Below, piece after piece: positions 13,002-32,877 of a DNA stretch of 64,000 bases (positions within the stretch are counted from its first letter, which is position 1; every line of letters starts with the position of its first letter). This DNA comes from Mytilus galloprovincialis (lineage: Eukaryota > Mollusca > Bivalvia > Mytilida > Mytilidae): NCBI RefSeq assembly GCF_965363235.1, contig NC_134845.1, forward strand, positions 21,454,524 through 21,518,523, given 5' to 3'. The translations under genes and the position numbers were made by a program. A model generated the notes under the pieces. The model saw only the letters and a list, made by a program, of their open reading frames with translations. It did not search any database and had not been told where the DNA came from.

Positions 13002-13272
13002 AATGCAAAACTAAATATAACCGGAACTCCGTGTAGAACACTTTTCCGGAACTAATCATATCATTAGTTGTTATCAGTTAGGTACAGATTTAAAATGAAC
13101 ATTTATAATCAAAGATAAATTATTTGTTCTAAATTATTTAACAAAATGAAAATTAACTTTCCTTAAATAAGTGTATAACTATTGCAAATATCATGCGGAA
13201 ATAAATCCGAGATCGGTCTCCCACAATACATTTCTTTTCACTGCGAACTTCCTCTTTAAAATTGCCGTCAAC
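13002..13272. promoter_or_regulatory. Shared head-to-head promoter of cathepsin O and RPS3
   Basis: Only 271 bp separate the two divergent start codons, so both promoters and both 5'UTRs must lie here unless an upstream untranslated exon exists. On the RPS3 side, CTTCCTCTTT (13248-13257) lies 16 bp before the ATG and could be the 5' terminal oligopyrimidine tract expected of a ribosomal protein mRNA. No TATA box is obvious at a usual distance. Confidence 0.6.
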
Positions 13273-20680
<7,408 letters not shown>

Positions 20681-21230
20681 AAGTAGGTATACACTCGTAC
20701 TGAGAAGAGACACTTTACAAAAACTTTGACAATAAATATACTGTGGATTTATTAATATATTCGTTGGATACCAATTTTCGTTGATTTTGCTGGTACAATT
20801 GAACCACGAATTTAAATGTTAAATGAATAACAGATTTAAAATAAGGTTGTATGCAGACTTTCACAAAACCACGAAATCAAATATCTACAAAAAGGCATAT
20901 TTTCGTCAATCCAATAAAATTGGTAACCACAAAATTAAATGAATCCACAGTATCATTATTAACAATCTCGGGATACTAACTTTTACTGACTTTTTTTGTT
21001 ATCCACAAATTTGAGCTTTGAAGGAAGTACACATTTTCTATACATACACAGAGGGAAAACCATGAAATCAATTATCCATATCTACAGTTTTCCTAAATCC
21101 AAAAAAATGATACCTACACAAATGAATAAATCCACACAATTCATAACTTTTGAATTATCTCCCTTTAACGATCTCTAAAATAGAAGATCACTATTCCTTC
21201 CAATCTGTACATCTATTATAGAATTATAAG

Positions 21231-21360
21231 ATGCAACTCCTAATTGTATTCCATGCATTTGTAATAATGTAGGGGATTAAATGGAAATTGCAAAACCAAG
21301 TTTTACTAATCCAGTTGTTATGATTTACAATAACTACTGGTTCGCTGACTTGTGACATTA
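21231..21360 (+). ncRNA. Box H/ACA snoRNA-like RNA, copy 2
   Basis: Same fold as copy 1. The H box is AAACCA (21293-21298), the 3' hairpin base is CAAGT with ACTTG, and ACA is at 21355-21357. The 5' hairpin base has one mismatch (TGCAACT against AATTGCA), so it may be slightly impaired. It lies 550 bp past the RPS3 stop. It would be intronic if RPS3 splices to the exon at 29633. Its right flank (21361-21510) is homologous to that of copy 3. Confidence 0.65.
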
Positions 21361-22180
21361 ATAATGTAGATTTCCAAAGTGATGATGTGTAATACATATA
21401 CATAAACTATTGGATGGAAATGCACTAGGATGTTATAAATATTTTGAAATCAACATTTTTGGCATTAAAGGCTTATTTATATTTGAAATGCAAGAAGTTT
21501 GAAAAAAGAAATACTTATTACTAAAAAAGTTGATACCCACAAAAATGAATAAATCCATAGTAGTAGGTTAAAATCATACCATTTAATTAATAAACTAAAT
21601 GCAGAAAACAACAAAACAACAACTTATCAACAAATTGTGCAAGTTGGCTTAGCATTTTTGAATAAAAATAATTTGTGGTATCTAGGAAAGTGGATGTTAC
21701 CTATAAATTGAAAAAAGAAAGTCATATGAATGTTACTAAAAGCAACATTAGCTGCCAAGTTTATGATCAAGGAATTGACTCCTACTCTTTAATTAGTCTA
21801 TTGCATGTATTTGGTTCTTTCAATTTGAAAATCAAAAGTATATCTACCAGATAAAGTTCTTCTGATTTTCATAAGACATTTGCCAATCAGACGTCAAACA
21901 CTGAAATGTAATTTTTGTCTTAATATATATAACTGTATGTTAAAGAAATTCTAACTTCTTGCATTTAGTGAACATTTTTTTTAGATCTTGTAATTAATAT
22001 ATAGATATGAGTAAAAAATATTCTGGCGTAGTTCATTTCTCTCTTGTTTAACTTAGGTGTAAGATGTCCCATTTTAGGTTAAGATGTTTATTTTAACATG
22101 TTAATGACATCACAAGTGAAATTTCTGTAATGACTCAAGATTATATAAACCTTATGTTTTATAACAAAATGAAATTAAAA

Positions 22181-25100
22181 CTAGTATCTCAATTGTTTGT
22201 AAAACAATTGAAAGGTCTTTCCTGTAAAAGTGATGTTTTCGTATTGTACTTTGTACGACCTTTCGTTTGATATACGACAAGCATACCTTCTGAAACTTTT
22301 CGCTTTTTACACTTATTGACCTCATCCGCCTACATTTTTGAGATCAAAATTATGATATATGGAACAGAGTAGATGAGCTTTCATTTGATATGCGACAACA
22401 CCATGTTCTTGAAAGTTTGATTTTTGCACTTAATAACCCTATCCAACTAATTTTTGGAGGTCATGAATTTGATATTTCAAATGTACACTTCATGACCTTT
22501 CATTTGATATACAACAACCCTACCTTAAAAGAACATTTATTTTTTGCACTCAATGACCCCATCCAACCATTTTTTGGGAGACGTCAATTTGAAATTTGAA
22601 ATGTACGCTTTATGTTCTTTCATTTGATATGCGACAACCTTACCATCTGAGAAATTTGAATGTTTGCACTAAATGACCCCAACCGTTCCCCTGGGATGAA
22701 AAGGGGGTTTAAAATTTTCATTTTTAAGTAGAGTTTATTAAGACCTTCAATTTGATATATCAGATGACCCCATTTGACAAAGTGCAAATAATGATGCAAT
22801 ATCAACTATATAAATAGATGTTATGAAACTTACAAAGTCAATGCAAAAATTGAAAATTTCAAATTGATTTTTTGGTGTTTTTTTCCATGGAATGTTTTTG
22901 GTATTTGGTCAAACATATAACTATGTCAACCTCTTCAATTTCTAAAACATTTTAAGTGGTAAGCTCTTGATGATTCAGAAATACATGCCTCCGCTCGCAA
23001 AACTTCAAACTGCATTATCTCTAAAACGACAATAGATATTTCAAATCTGTTAAATGATAAATGATCTACAGTTGAAGGACAACATTATAGAAAAAGAATT
23101 GGGACGATTTAAAAGTTAACCAAGGTCACAATTAATCATCAAATATATGATGCAATACAAAACTTGAGAACCGGAAGTCGTAGAGACATGGGACTATCGC
23201 CATTCAACTCAGGACCACTTGACCTTTTAAATATCACAAGGTCATAGTATAATGTGAAGGTCAAGGTGAAATTTCATCATGACCTGACATTGACCTCAAA
23301 TTGAAGGTCTTGAACGACTGATTATCTTTGCAGTTTATAGTAGGTTGATATATGTTACCTTTAAAAAGATATACACACAATACTATACTTTTAAGAATCA
23401 TCCCGTCGTAACTTTTGAACAGAGAGTCGGACTCTTTTGAGCTCAGTGTATAAAATGTAGAGCTCGTCGAGAGGAACATTTTATACGCTGTAAGTATGCA
23501 GCAAACTCTTATCGTTTTCTTAATATGCAAACTTGAAATTGCAGCGTAATTTTTTTTTGCACTTGGTGACCTTTGACCTTGGGTGCAATTAAAGGTCACA
23601 TGAACTTAAGATTATTGGTGTAGGTCCCAAGTCTTTACGACTTCCGGTTCTCGAGTTACAATTTTTCAAAAATTGTGTATATTTTTTCAAGGGAAATAAC
23701 TCCTTATAAGGGTTAACAACAAAATGATTGTATATGTTTATTATCATTGCCATCTGGTCTTGTACATGTTTCCGTTTTCAAATCAATTCTATTTTGAATA
23801 CTTTTTGAGAAAAATGTAAAAGAAAGAAATTGCTTCAAGGGGACGTAACTCTCATAGGGAATGATGAAATCCTTAGCAGCCTCATATGGTAACACATCAT
23901 GATGAGATCTAACTTTTGTCCAAATAAGGTCATGATATCTTTAAAAACAACGAGGGGGGGCCATGTCGAAAAAAACCAATAAAAGGGAGATAACTTCTAA
24001 AGGGGATGATGAAATCCTACACAGCCTCATCTGGTAATACTTCATGATGAGGTCTACCAATGGTCCATATTTGGTCTTGATAACTCCAATAGAAACGAGG
24101 GGAGGCCATGTCAAACAAATGCTGGATGAAAAAAAAAAAAACAGGAGAAAAACTAGTTAGGGCCCCGCCGACTTAGGCGGGTCGCCCTATAGTGATCAGT
24201 CTGTCCGTCCGTCTGTCCGTCCGTCCGTCCGTCCGTAACACTTTAACTTTGTGTCCGCTCTATATCTTAAAAACCGTTATGATTTCAAAGTTTATACTTG
24301 ACATCCATTTTAACCAACACCAGAGGGTGTGTCATGATGTATGTAAAACTTCCTAGGTCAAAGGTCAAGGTCAAAAACTTTGGTTTCAGTTGACAACCCT
24401 GTGTCATGTGGTGAAGATCGTGTCCGCTCTATATCTTGAGAACCGTTATGATTTCAAAGTTTATACTTGACATGTATATGAACCAACACCAGAGGGTGTG
24501 TCATAATTTATGAACGACTGCCTAGGGCAAAGTTCAAGGTCAAAAACTTTGGTTTCAGTTGACAACCCCATGTCCTATGGTAAAGATTGTGTCCGCTCTA
24601 TATCTTGAGAACCGTTATCATTTCAAAGTTTATACTTGACATGTATATAAACCAACACCAAAGGGTGTGTCATAATTTATGTGCAACTTCCTAGGTCAAA
24701 GGTCAAGGTCAAAAACTTTGGTTTCAGTTGACAACCCCATGTCCTATGGTAAAGATCGTGTCCGCTCTATATCTTGAGAACCGTTATCATTTCAAAGTTT
24801 ATACTTGACATGTTTATAAACCAACACCAAAGGGTGTGTCATAATTTATTTACAACTTCCTAGGTCAAAGGTCAAGGTCAAAAACTTTGATTTCAGTTGA
24901 CAAACCCATGTCCTATGGTAAAGATACAATTTTTTAATGCACATTATTCACAGCGGGGCCCACAGAGATGGCTCCCATCTCAATGATATCTAGTATCTCA
25001 ATTGTTTGTAAAACAATTGAAAGGTCTTTCCTGTAAAAGTGATGTTTTCGTAATGTACCTTGTACGACCTTTCGTTTGATATACGACAAGCATACCTTCT

Positions 25101-28100
25101 GAAACTTTCCACTTTTAACACTTAATGACCTCATCCGCCTACATTTTTGAGATCGGAATTATGATATAAATAACATAGAGTAGATGAGCTTTCATTTGAT
25201 ATGCAACAACTCTATGTTCTAGAAAGTTTGATTTTTGCACTTAATAACCCTATCTAACTAATTTTTGGAGGTCGGGATTTGATATTTCCAATGTACACAT
25301 CATGACCTTTCATTTAATATACAACAACCCTATCTTAAAAGAAAATTTATTTTTTGCACTCAATGACCCCATCCAACCCATTTTTGGGAGACTGTCAATT
25401 TTAAATTTAAAATGTACGCTTTATGTTCTTTCATTTGATATGCGACAACCTTACCATCTGAGAAATTTGAATGTTTGCACTAAATGACCCCACCCGTCCT
25501 CCTGGGATGAAAAGGGGGTTTAAAATTTTCATTTTTCAGTAGAGTACATTTAGACCTTCAATTTGATATATCAGATGACCCCATTTGATAAAGTGCAAAA
25601 AAATGATGCAATATCAACTATATAAATAGAAGTTATTAAACTTACAAAGTCAATGCAAAACTTGAAAATTTCAAATTGAATTTTTGGCGTTTTTTTCCAT
25701 GGAATGGTTTTGGTATTTGGTCAAACATAGAATTATGTTAACCTCTTCAATTTCTTAAACATTTTAAGAGGTACGCTCTTGTTGATTCAAAAATACATGC
25801 CTCCGCTCGCAAAACTTCAAACTGAATTATCTCTACAGCAACAATAGATATCACAAATCTATTAAATGATAAATGATCTACAGTTGAAGGACAACATTAT
25901 AGAAAAAGAATTGGGACAATTTCAAAGTTCACCAAGGTCACAATTAATCATCAAATATATGAAGCAATACCAAACTTAAGAACCGGAAGTCGTAGAGACA
26001 CGGGACTAGCACCATTCAACTCAGGACCACTTGACCATTCAAATATCACAAGGTCAAGGTCATAGTATACTGTGAAGGTCAAGGTGAAATTTCATCATGA
26101 CCTGACATTGACCTCAAATTGAAGGTCTTGAATTACTGATCATCTTTGCAGTTTATAGTATGTTGATATCTGTTACCTTTAAAAAGATATACACAAAATA
26201 CTATACTTTTAAGAATCATCCCGTCGTAACTTTTGAACAGACAGTCGGACTCTTTTGAGGTCAGTGTACAAAATGTAGAGCTCGTCGAGAGGAACATTTT
26301 ATACGCTGTAAGTATGCAGCAAACTCTTATCGTTTTCTTAATATGAAAGCTTGAAATTGCAGCGTAATTTTTTTTTGCACTCTGTGACCTTTGACCTTGA
26401 GTGCAAATTAAAGGTCACATGAACTTAAGATTATTGGTGTAGGTCCCAAGTCTTTACGACTTCCGGTTCTCGAGATACAATTTTTCAAAAATTTTGTATA
26501 TTTTTCAAGGGAAATAACTCCTTATAAGGGTTAACAACAAAATGATTGTATATGTTAATTAACATTGCCATCTGGTCTTGTACATGTTGCCGTTTTCAAA
26601 TGGATTCTATCTTGAATACTTTTTGAGAAAAATGTAAAAGAAAGAAATTGCGTCAAGGGGACTTAACTCTCATAGGGAATGATGAAATCCTTAGCAGCCT
26701 CATATGGTAACACATCATGATGAGATCTAACTATTGTCCAAATAAGGTCATGATATCTTCAAAAACAACGAGGGGGGGCCATTTCGAAAAAAACCAATAA
26801 AAGGGAGATAACTTCTAAAGGGGATGATGAAATCCTACACAGCCTCATCTGGTAATACTTCATGATGAGGTTTTGTACGACCTTTCGTTTGATATACGAC
26901 AAGCATACCTTCTGAAACTTTTCGCTTTTTACACTTAATGACCTCATCCGCCTACATTTTTGAGATCGGAAGTATGATATATGTAACACAGGGTAGATGA
27001 GCTTTCATTTGATATGCGACAACGCCATGTTCTAAAAAGTTTGATTTTTGCACTTAATAACCCCATCCAACCAATTTTTGGAGGTTGGGAATTTGATATT
27101 TCAAATGTACACATTATGACCTTTCATTTGATATACAACAACCCTATAGTAAAAGAAAATTTATTTTTTGCACTCAATGACCCCATCTAACCCATTTTTG
27201 GGGGACGTCAATTTGAAATTTGAAATGTACGCTTTATGTTCTTTCATTTGATATGCGACAACCTTACCATCTGAGAAATTTGAATTTTTGCACGAAATGA
27301 CCCCACCCTTCTGCCTGGGATGAAAAAGAGGTTTAAAATTTTCATTTTTAAGTAGAGTTTATTGAGACCTTCAATTTGATATATCAGATGACCCCATTTG
27401 ACAAAGTGCCAAAAATGATGCAATATCAACGATATAAATAGAAGTTATGAAATTTACAAAGTCAATGCAAAACATGAAAATTTCAAAATGATTTTTTGGT
27501 GTTTTTTTGCATGGAATGTTTTTGGTATTTGGTCAAACATATAACTATGTTAACCTCTTCAATTTCTTAAACATTTTAAGTGGTAAGCTGTTGTTGATTC
27601 AGAAATACATGCCGCCGCTCGCAAAATTTCAAACTGCAATATCTCTAAAACGACAATAGATATCTCAAATCTGTTAAATGGTAAATGATCTACAGTTAAA
27701 GGACAACATTATAGAAAAGAATTGGGACAATTTCAAAGTTCACCAAGGTCACAATTAATCATCAAATATATGATGCAAAACCAAACTTGAGAACCGGAAG
27801 TCGTAGAGACATGGGATTACCACCATTCAACTCTGGACCACTTAACCTTTCAAATATCACAAGGTCAAGGTCATAGTATAATGTGAAGGTCAAGGTGAAA
27901 TTTCATCATGACCTGACATTGACCTCAAATTGAAGTTCTTGAATTACTGATCATCTTTGTAGTTTATAGTAGATTGATATCTGTTACCTTTAGAAAGATA
28001 TACACAAAATACTATACTTTTAAGAATCATCCCGTTGTAACTTTTGAACAGACGGTCGGACATTTTTGGGCTTATTAGCTAAAATGTAGAGCTCGTCGAG

Positions 28101-28812
28101 AGGAACATTTTATACGCTGTATGTATGCAGCAAAGTCTTATCGTTTTCCTAATATGTAAGCTTGAAATTGCAGCGTAATTTTTTTTTGCACTCAGTGACC
28201 TTTGACCTTGACTGCATATTAAAGGTCACATGAATTAAAGATTATTGGTGAAGGTCCCAAGTCTCTACGACTTCTGGTTCTCGAAATACAATTTTTCTAA
28301 AATTATGTTCAATTTTGCAAGGGGAATAACTCCTTATAAGGGTTAATAACAAATGATTGTACATGTTCATTAACATTGCCATCTGTTCTTGTACATGTTG
28401 CCGATTTCAAATCGATTCTATCTCTTATACTTTTTGAGAAAAATGCAAAGGAAAAAAATTGTTTCAAGGGGATATAACTCTCATAGGGGACAATGAAATC
28501 CTTAGCAGCCTCATATGGTGATACATCATGATGAGATGTACCTATTGTCCAAATAAGGTCATAATATCTTAAAAAACAACGAGGGGGGGCCATGTTGAAA
28601 AAAATCATTAAAAGGGAGATAACTTCTAAAGGGGATGATGAAATCCTACACAGCCTCATCTGCTAATACCTCATGATGAGGTCTACCCATGGTCCATATT
28701 TGGTCTTGATGACATCAATAGAAACGGGGGGAAGGCATTTAGAAAAAATGTTGGAAAAAAAAACATTAGAAAAACAGTAAGGTCTTTCCCCACGTAGGGG
28801 AAAGACCTTAAT
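22181..28812. mobile_element. Tandem array of three ~1.9-kb repeat units with terminal hairpins
   Basis: Unit A is about 22181-24159, unit B 24989-26871 and unit C 26872-28812. A and B start with CTAGTATCTCAATTG, a palindrome TCAATTGTTT/AAACAATTGA, then AAGGTCTTTCC. C lacks this start; it joins B at GATGAGGT/TTTGTACGACC. C ends in a 14-bp perfect hairpin, TAAGGTCTTTCCCC (28778-28791) with GGGGAAAGACCTTA (28797-28810), so AAGGTCTTTCC lies at both ends. Each unit holds an internal inverted repeat around GAGAACCGGAAGTCGTA (e.g. 23166 and 23652) and many TGACCTTGACC/AAGGTCAAGG motifs. A and B are interrupted by the element at 24160-24961. No long open frame exists, so the array is non-autonomous. 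Confidence 0.75.
24160..24961. mobile_element. Nested element with GGGCCCCGC inverted ends and ~170-bp tandem core
   Basis: The left end GGGCCCCGC (24160) is mirrored by GCGGGGCCC (24953-24961). Just inside the left end is a CCGCC/GGCGG hairpin, then a GTCCGTCC microsatellite (24201-24236). Four core repeats of about 170 bp follow, each with TGTCCGCTCTATATCTT, AACCGTTAT, CCAACACCA and CTAGGTCAAAGGTCAAGG. It sits between units A and B of the larger array. It is non-coding. Confidence 0.75.
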
Positions 28813-28943
28813 AATTGTAATTATCCTAGTTTTTGAAAACTTTAAATTTTTGAAATTATATTGCCTATTCAATAAAGTGATGTGATTTGGCTTTTCCCGT
28901 TCACAAAACATTACGGTAATTCCAACCTGTATATCATTGTTTG

Positions 28944-29079
28944 ATGCATTTCCTGATTGTATTCCATGCATTTGTAATAATGTAGTGGATTAAAGGGAAA
29001 TTGCAAAACCAAAACCAAGTTTTACTAATCCAGTTGTTATGATTTACAATAACTACTGGTTCGCTGACTTGTGACATTA
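28944..29079 (+). ncRNA. Box H/ACA snoRNA-like RNA, copy 3
   Basis: Same two-hairpin fold. The H box AAACCA follows AATTGCA at about 29005. CAAGT pairs with ACTTG below the CCAG/CTGG upper stem. ACA is at 29074-29076. In the 5' hairpin the upper stem TCCA...TGGA is followed by 16 nt before the H box, which again fits a guide pocket. It lies about 550 bp upstream of the candidate RPS3 terminal exon. Confidence 0.65.
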
Positions 29080-29632
29080 ATAATGTAGATTTTCCATAAT
29101 GTTAATAATGTGAATTCCCTATGATGTTATAAATATTTTGAAATTGACATATTTGACATTAAAGGTCTATTTATATTTGAAATGTTTGAAGTTTGAAAAA
29201 ATGGAAATACTATAAGTTTAATGTCTTATTAATTATCTGAAGTAGGTTAATTGGTACATTGAAAATACGTTTTGATATTCAAATTTAAGGAACTGAAAAC
29301 TGGCTTTATCCTACATATCATACCTTCTATCAACATTTGCTTTTAAACAACAAATAGACCATACAGGCATGAAGAAAAACTAACCGTGTGAACAAAGTAA
29401 CACCCTTTTCCAGTGCCAAAAATAGAACATTTGAAACTTAGATTCTTCAACATTGTGCTTTATACAAATAAGACACTAGTAATAAATTTCAAGGGGACAG
29501 CATCCTTTCAACACAATTGTGTCAATAATGAAAAAAAACACAAAGTAATATAAGAGAAGAAAATTATATTTTTAGACTTAGTTTATTTAAAACAGTAATA
29601 GGATAATAAAATATTTCTCTTTTCTTTTTCAG

Positions 29633-29680
29633 ATTGTGCAGATCAAGTCATAAAGACTGTAAATAAAAAAAAAAGACTGA
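29633..29680 (+). other. Candidate distal 3'UTR exon (RPS3 or snoRNA host transcript)
   Basis: A long pyrimidine tract (29614-29630) and AG at 29631-29632 precede a short stretch with AATAAA at 29662-29667, about 30 bp in. A possible donor, AGTAG|GTATAC, lies at 20687/20688 immediately after the RPS3 stop. Splicing would give a ~45-nt 3'UTR, usual for ribosomal protein mRNAs, and would place snoRNA copies 2 and 3 in an intron. This is inference; there is no transcript evidence here. Confidence 0.4.
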
Positions 29681-29699
29681 ACCTAATCTCTTTTGTATT

Positions 29700-30860
29700 T
29701 CAAACCCTATTTATCTGTGTCAAACAAACACCAACAGTAGTCCTACTGGACCTGATACTACCTTATTTGTGATAGGCCAAAATGTTTTGCTGGGTAATTT
29801 GTAGGAGTTCTTTTATAACTAGCTTAAAATTGGGAAAAAAATCACAAAACAATTTGAGGTATTCTTTCATTAGAGATCTTAAGATAAAAAGAAGTGCTGA
29901 AAACTTTTTATATGCTTATTTCAAGGCAAACAAAGTTCTGATATTATACAGGTCTGTAGTCGTTATATGGTGGCTTGTTTTAATATGGATTTTCTAAAGG
30001 TGTTTTTGTGTTAGCATAAAGCAAATATTGAGAATGAATCAGTTATTGAGATTAATGGGACTGTGTTTGTGATTTTTGTTAGATTTTGTATGCATTTAGA
30101 AATAGTTTTACAAAATCTGAAAATAAAAAAAAAATTCTATGATATAAACTAAGATAAAATGCATTTAAAAAAAATATGAAAGAAAGGTAGAAATGTATTG
30201 AAATTCAGAATACATGTAAAAAGCATCACAAATTAATATTTATTATTTTAGTTCCCTTACAATATTTTTGTTGTTGGTGTCTTTATCATTTATGTTTGTG
30301 TGAAATATTGTAACCTGACATTGTGTCTGTTACACCTTCTAGTTTACCATGTCTAGAAGTATCAATCAAAATACATACAAAATTTTATCAAAGTCTTTAA
30401 GGATTAATAGGCTATTTGCCAATTCCTGAAATTGACAATGTAATTAGGGATCCCTATTTAAGTTCCTTCTGAGGGACATTGATTTTTATTTACAATGGAG
30501 AGCTAGCAGGAAGAGCAAATTGACCTGAGCGTAATTTGAGTAATCTATAAGGTTTTAAAATCTTTAAATTTACATTACTTTGTTGCTTAGCTAAATACTT
30601 TTGACATTAGAAATTGTTTTTCATGAAAAATTAGTTAAACCGTAGATCCATCACTTTCAATTCATCATGCTTTGCATTAGCAAAAGCCAATTTTGTCTGG
30701 TAGGGAACCAGTCTACTTTTGACAAAGGGAAGTAATTTGTTTAAAAAGTAATAACAGAATCAAATAGGTAATTGGCAAATGCACTATTTCCAAAACTATG
30801 TATGGTAAATTCTGTAGACTTGTACAAGGGAAAAATCCAAAACAACTAAATCTATCATTA
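29700..30860. other. AT-rich DNA, no gene recognised
   Basis: No exon-like open frame, RNA fold or repeat boundary stands out. The short frame at 29782-29997 is AT-rich and resembles nothing I recognise. Confidence 0.45.
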
Positions 30861-30861
30861 G

Positions 30862-31000
30862 ATGCAATTCCTAATTGTTTTCCATGCATTATATTTGTAA
30901 TAATGTAGTGGATTGAAGGGAAATTGAAAAACCAAAAACAAGTTTTACTAATCCAGTTGTCGTGATTTACAATAACTACTGGTTCGCTGACTTGTAAGTT
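30862..31000 (+). pseudogene. H/ACA snoRNA-like copy 4, ACA box lost
   Basis: Homologous to copies 1-3 through GGTTCGCTGACTTGT, but the tail reads TGTAAGTTT instead of TGTGACAT, so the ACA box is gone. The 5' base stem is also weakened (AATTGAA in place of AATTGCA). Its right flank, with GCATTAAGTTTTACC, matches the flank of copy 1, so it arose by segmental duplication. Confidence 0.65.
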
Positions 31001-31977
31001 TCAATAGTATTTTAAGGCTAATCGTTAAATCGTCAGTATTAAACTTCCAAAAGGATAAGCAGAACACTGGCCCATATACGTAGTGAAAATGTTTACAAAT
31101 GACTTTAAATACAAGACTAAAATTTGAAATGAGGCATCCCCCTGTAGTGGAGGTCGCATTAAGTTTTACCCTTGTCTGTCTGTATGTCCAAACGTTCCAA
31201 AGTTGGTTTTGTTCTCTATTTTAAATTTGTCTCAACCAAATGTTATGAATCTTATACAAAACTACAAAACACAAATCAAGTTTGAATTTCGGTGGCATAT
31301 TACTATAACCATTCTAAAGTTGTAATCCTTCAAGAATGGAAAAATTGCTGAATTTTTATTTTCCATAGTCTAACTTTACTTGGACACATTCCCCTTTTTT
31401 ATCCACAAGTTTTATCACTATTGTCTTGATTGAAGGTTTTATAGAATCTTTGCACTTAAAAAAACATTATGCAGCCCTACATAGCTTATATTACTTGACA
31501 AAAGGAATCCGTAAGCCATCTTTTGGCATCATCGTCATTTAAATAAGTATGAAACCACTATCAATTTTAACCAAATTTGTCCAGAAGGACATTTACCTAG
31601 TGTAGGTTAGATTTAAAATTAAAATGTATGATTGTTGATGAAACTACCAATCACCAGAGACCAAATAACTTGGATATGATCAAATGTAAAGTCGCAGTTA
31701 AGACTTGACACGAAGAAAACACATACCATAAAGTAAGTTTACAAAGGCCCTGAAATATGATGTAAAACAACTCAAAAGATGAAACCAGTGGTCTGATTAA
31801 TCATGTACGGAACAAACAATCAATATGGTGTTTTAACGAACATTAAATCCATGGGACACATCTGAAGTTAAAAAAAATCAAAAGGCTTGTTATGTCGGTC
31901 AACTAATGATGCATATATACAGAACTAATTTAATGTGTCAAAGAACTAAGGATAATGGAATTTATCATTTAATAATC

Positions 31978-32104
31978 TGCACTTCTTGATCGTTTCCATG
32001 CATTTGTAATGTAGTGGATTGAAAAGATGTTGCAAAAGCAAAAACAAGTTTTACTAATCCAGTTGTTATGGTTGACAAATCTGGTTCGCTGACTTGTGAC
32101 ATGA
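31978..32104 (+). ncRNA. H/ACA snoRNA-like copy 5, diverged
   Basis: The 3' half is kept: ACAAGT base, CCAG...CTGG upper stem, ACTTGT, then ACA at 32099-32101. The H box could be AAAGCA. The 5' hairpin has lost the TGCAATT/AATTGCA base and the middle is shortened, so function is doubtful. No exon pair around it is evident. Confidence 0.45.
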
Positions 32105-32121
32105 ACAATAAAAATAATTTG

Positions 32122-32277
32122 CAGTGGCGAATCCAGAAAGGGGGGGTGTCCGGGGGTTGGAACCCCCCTTTTTTTGGCCGATCAATGCATTTGAATGGGA
32201 GCATATAGTTGGAACCCCCCCCTCCTTTACTCTGGGTTGGGACCCCCCCCTTTTTAAAATGGCTGGATCCGCGCCTG
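32122..32277. mobile_element. GGATCCGCC-type MITE, copy 1
   Basis: Inverted ends CAGTGGCGAATCCAG and CTGGATCCGCGCCTG surround a G- and C-run-rich interior. It is one of four copies in the window. Open frames on both strands here are by-products of the homopolymer runs. Confidence 0.75.
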
Positions 32278-32877
32278 ATTTGATATTGGAAACGGGGGAA
32301 TATGTTCTGGTTATCATAAGAAGTTAAAAAATATCGCTGTGTTTACACCTTAAAACTTTACTATGAGTTCAAATATCTAGGAAAGATTAAAAGCATGGCA
32401 GGAACTAAAAATATAAAAGTTATATGTAGTATACGTTTCAAAACATTAAAAACTGATCAAAACTTGCATGGATTTTGATGTGCAGTTTTTTTCCAGTCTG
32501 CAGAAGATGGCAAAATAAACAAACACCGGAGTTTTATTTGATACGGCCCACTCAGTTACACAGTTTAAAACACCTATTGTTTGCAGATGTCTGTTGCCCA
32601 TTAAATCAATAATACTCACAACATCAATTATAGAGGGGAGATTCTCAAACCTCTTTCCGCCATCTTAGTCTATTTTGGCACCTTTTGCAGGAATGAAAAA
32701 AAAACTGAATAACCAAATCTAGTTGGGTTTTGTAATTTTCTGAAACACGAAATGCATTTAAAATTTATATGTCTAGTTCCTGCCATCCCTTAAAAAACTT
32801 TTGCAGATGCATACGTATTGTTATGCGTTTACTTTTCTACATTGGTTAGAGGTATAGGGGGACGGTTGAGATCTCAC

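Noticed and set aside
22390..28971. Short open frames of 60-116 aa in the tandem array
   Set aside because: They recur with the repeat unit in several frames, carry no domain and are not conserved as protein between units.
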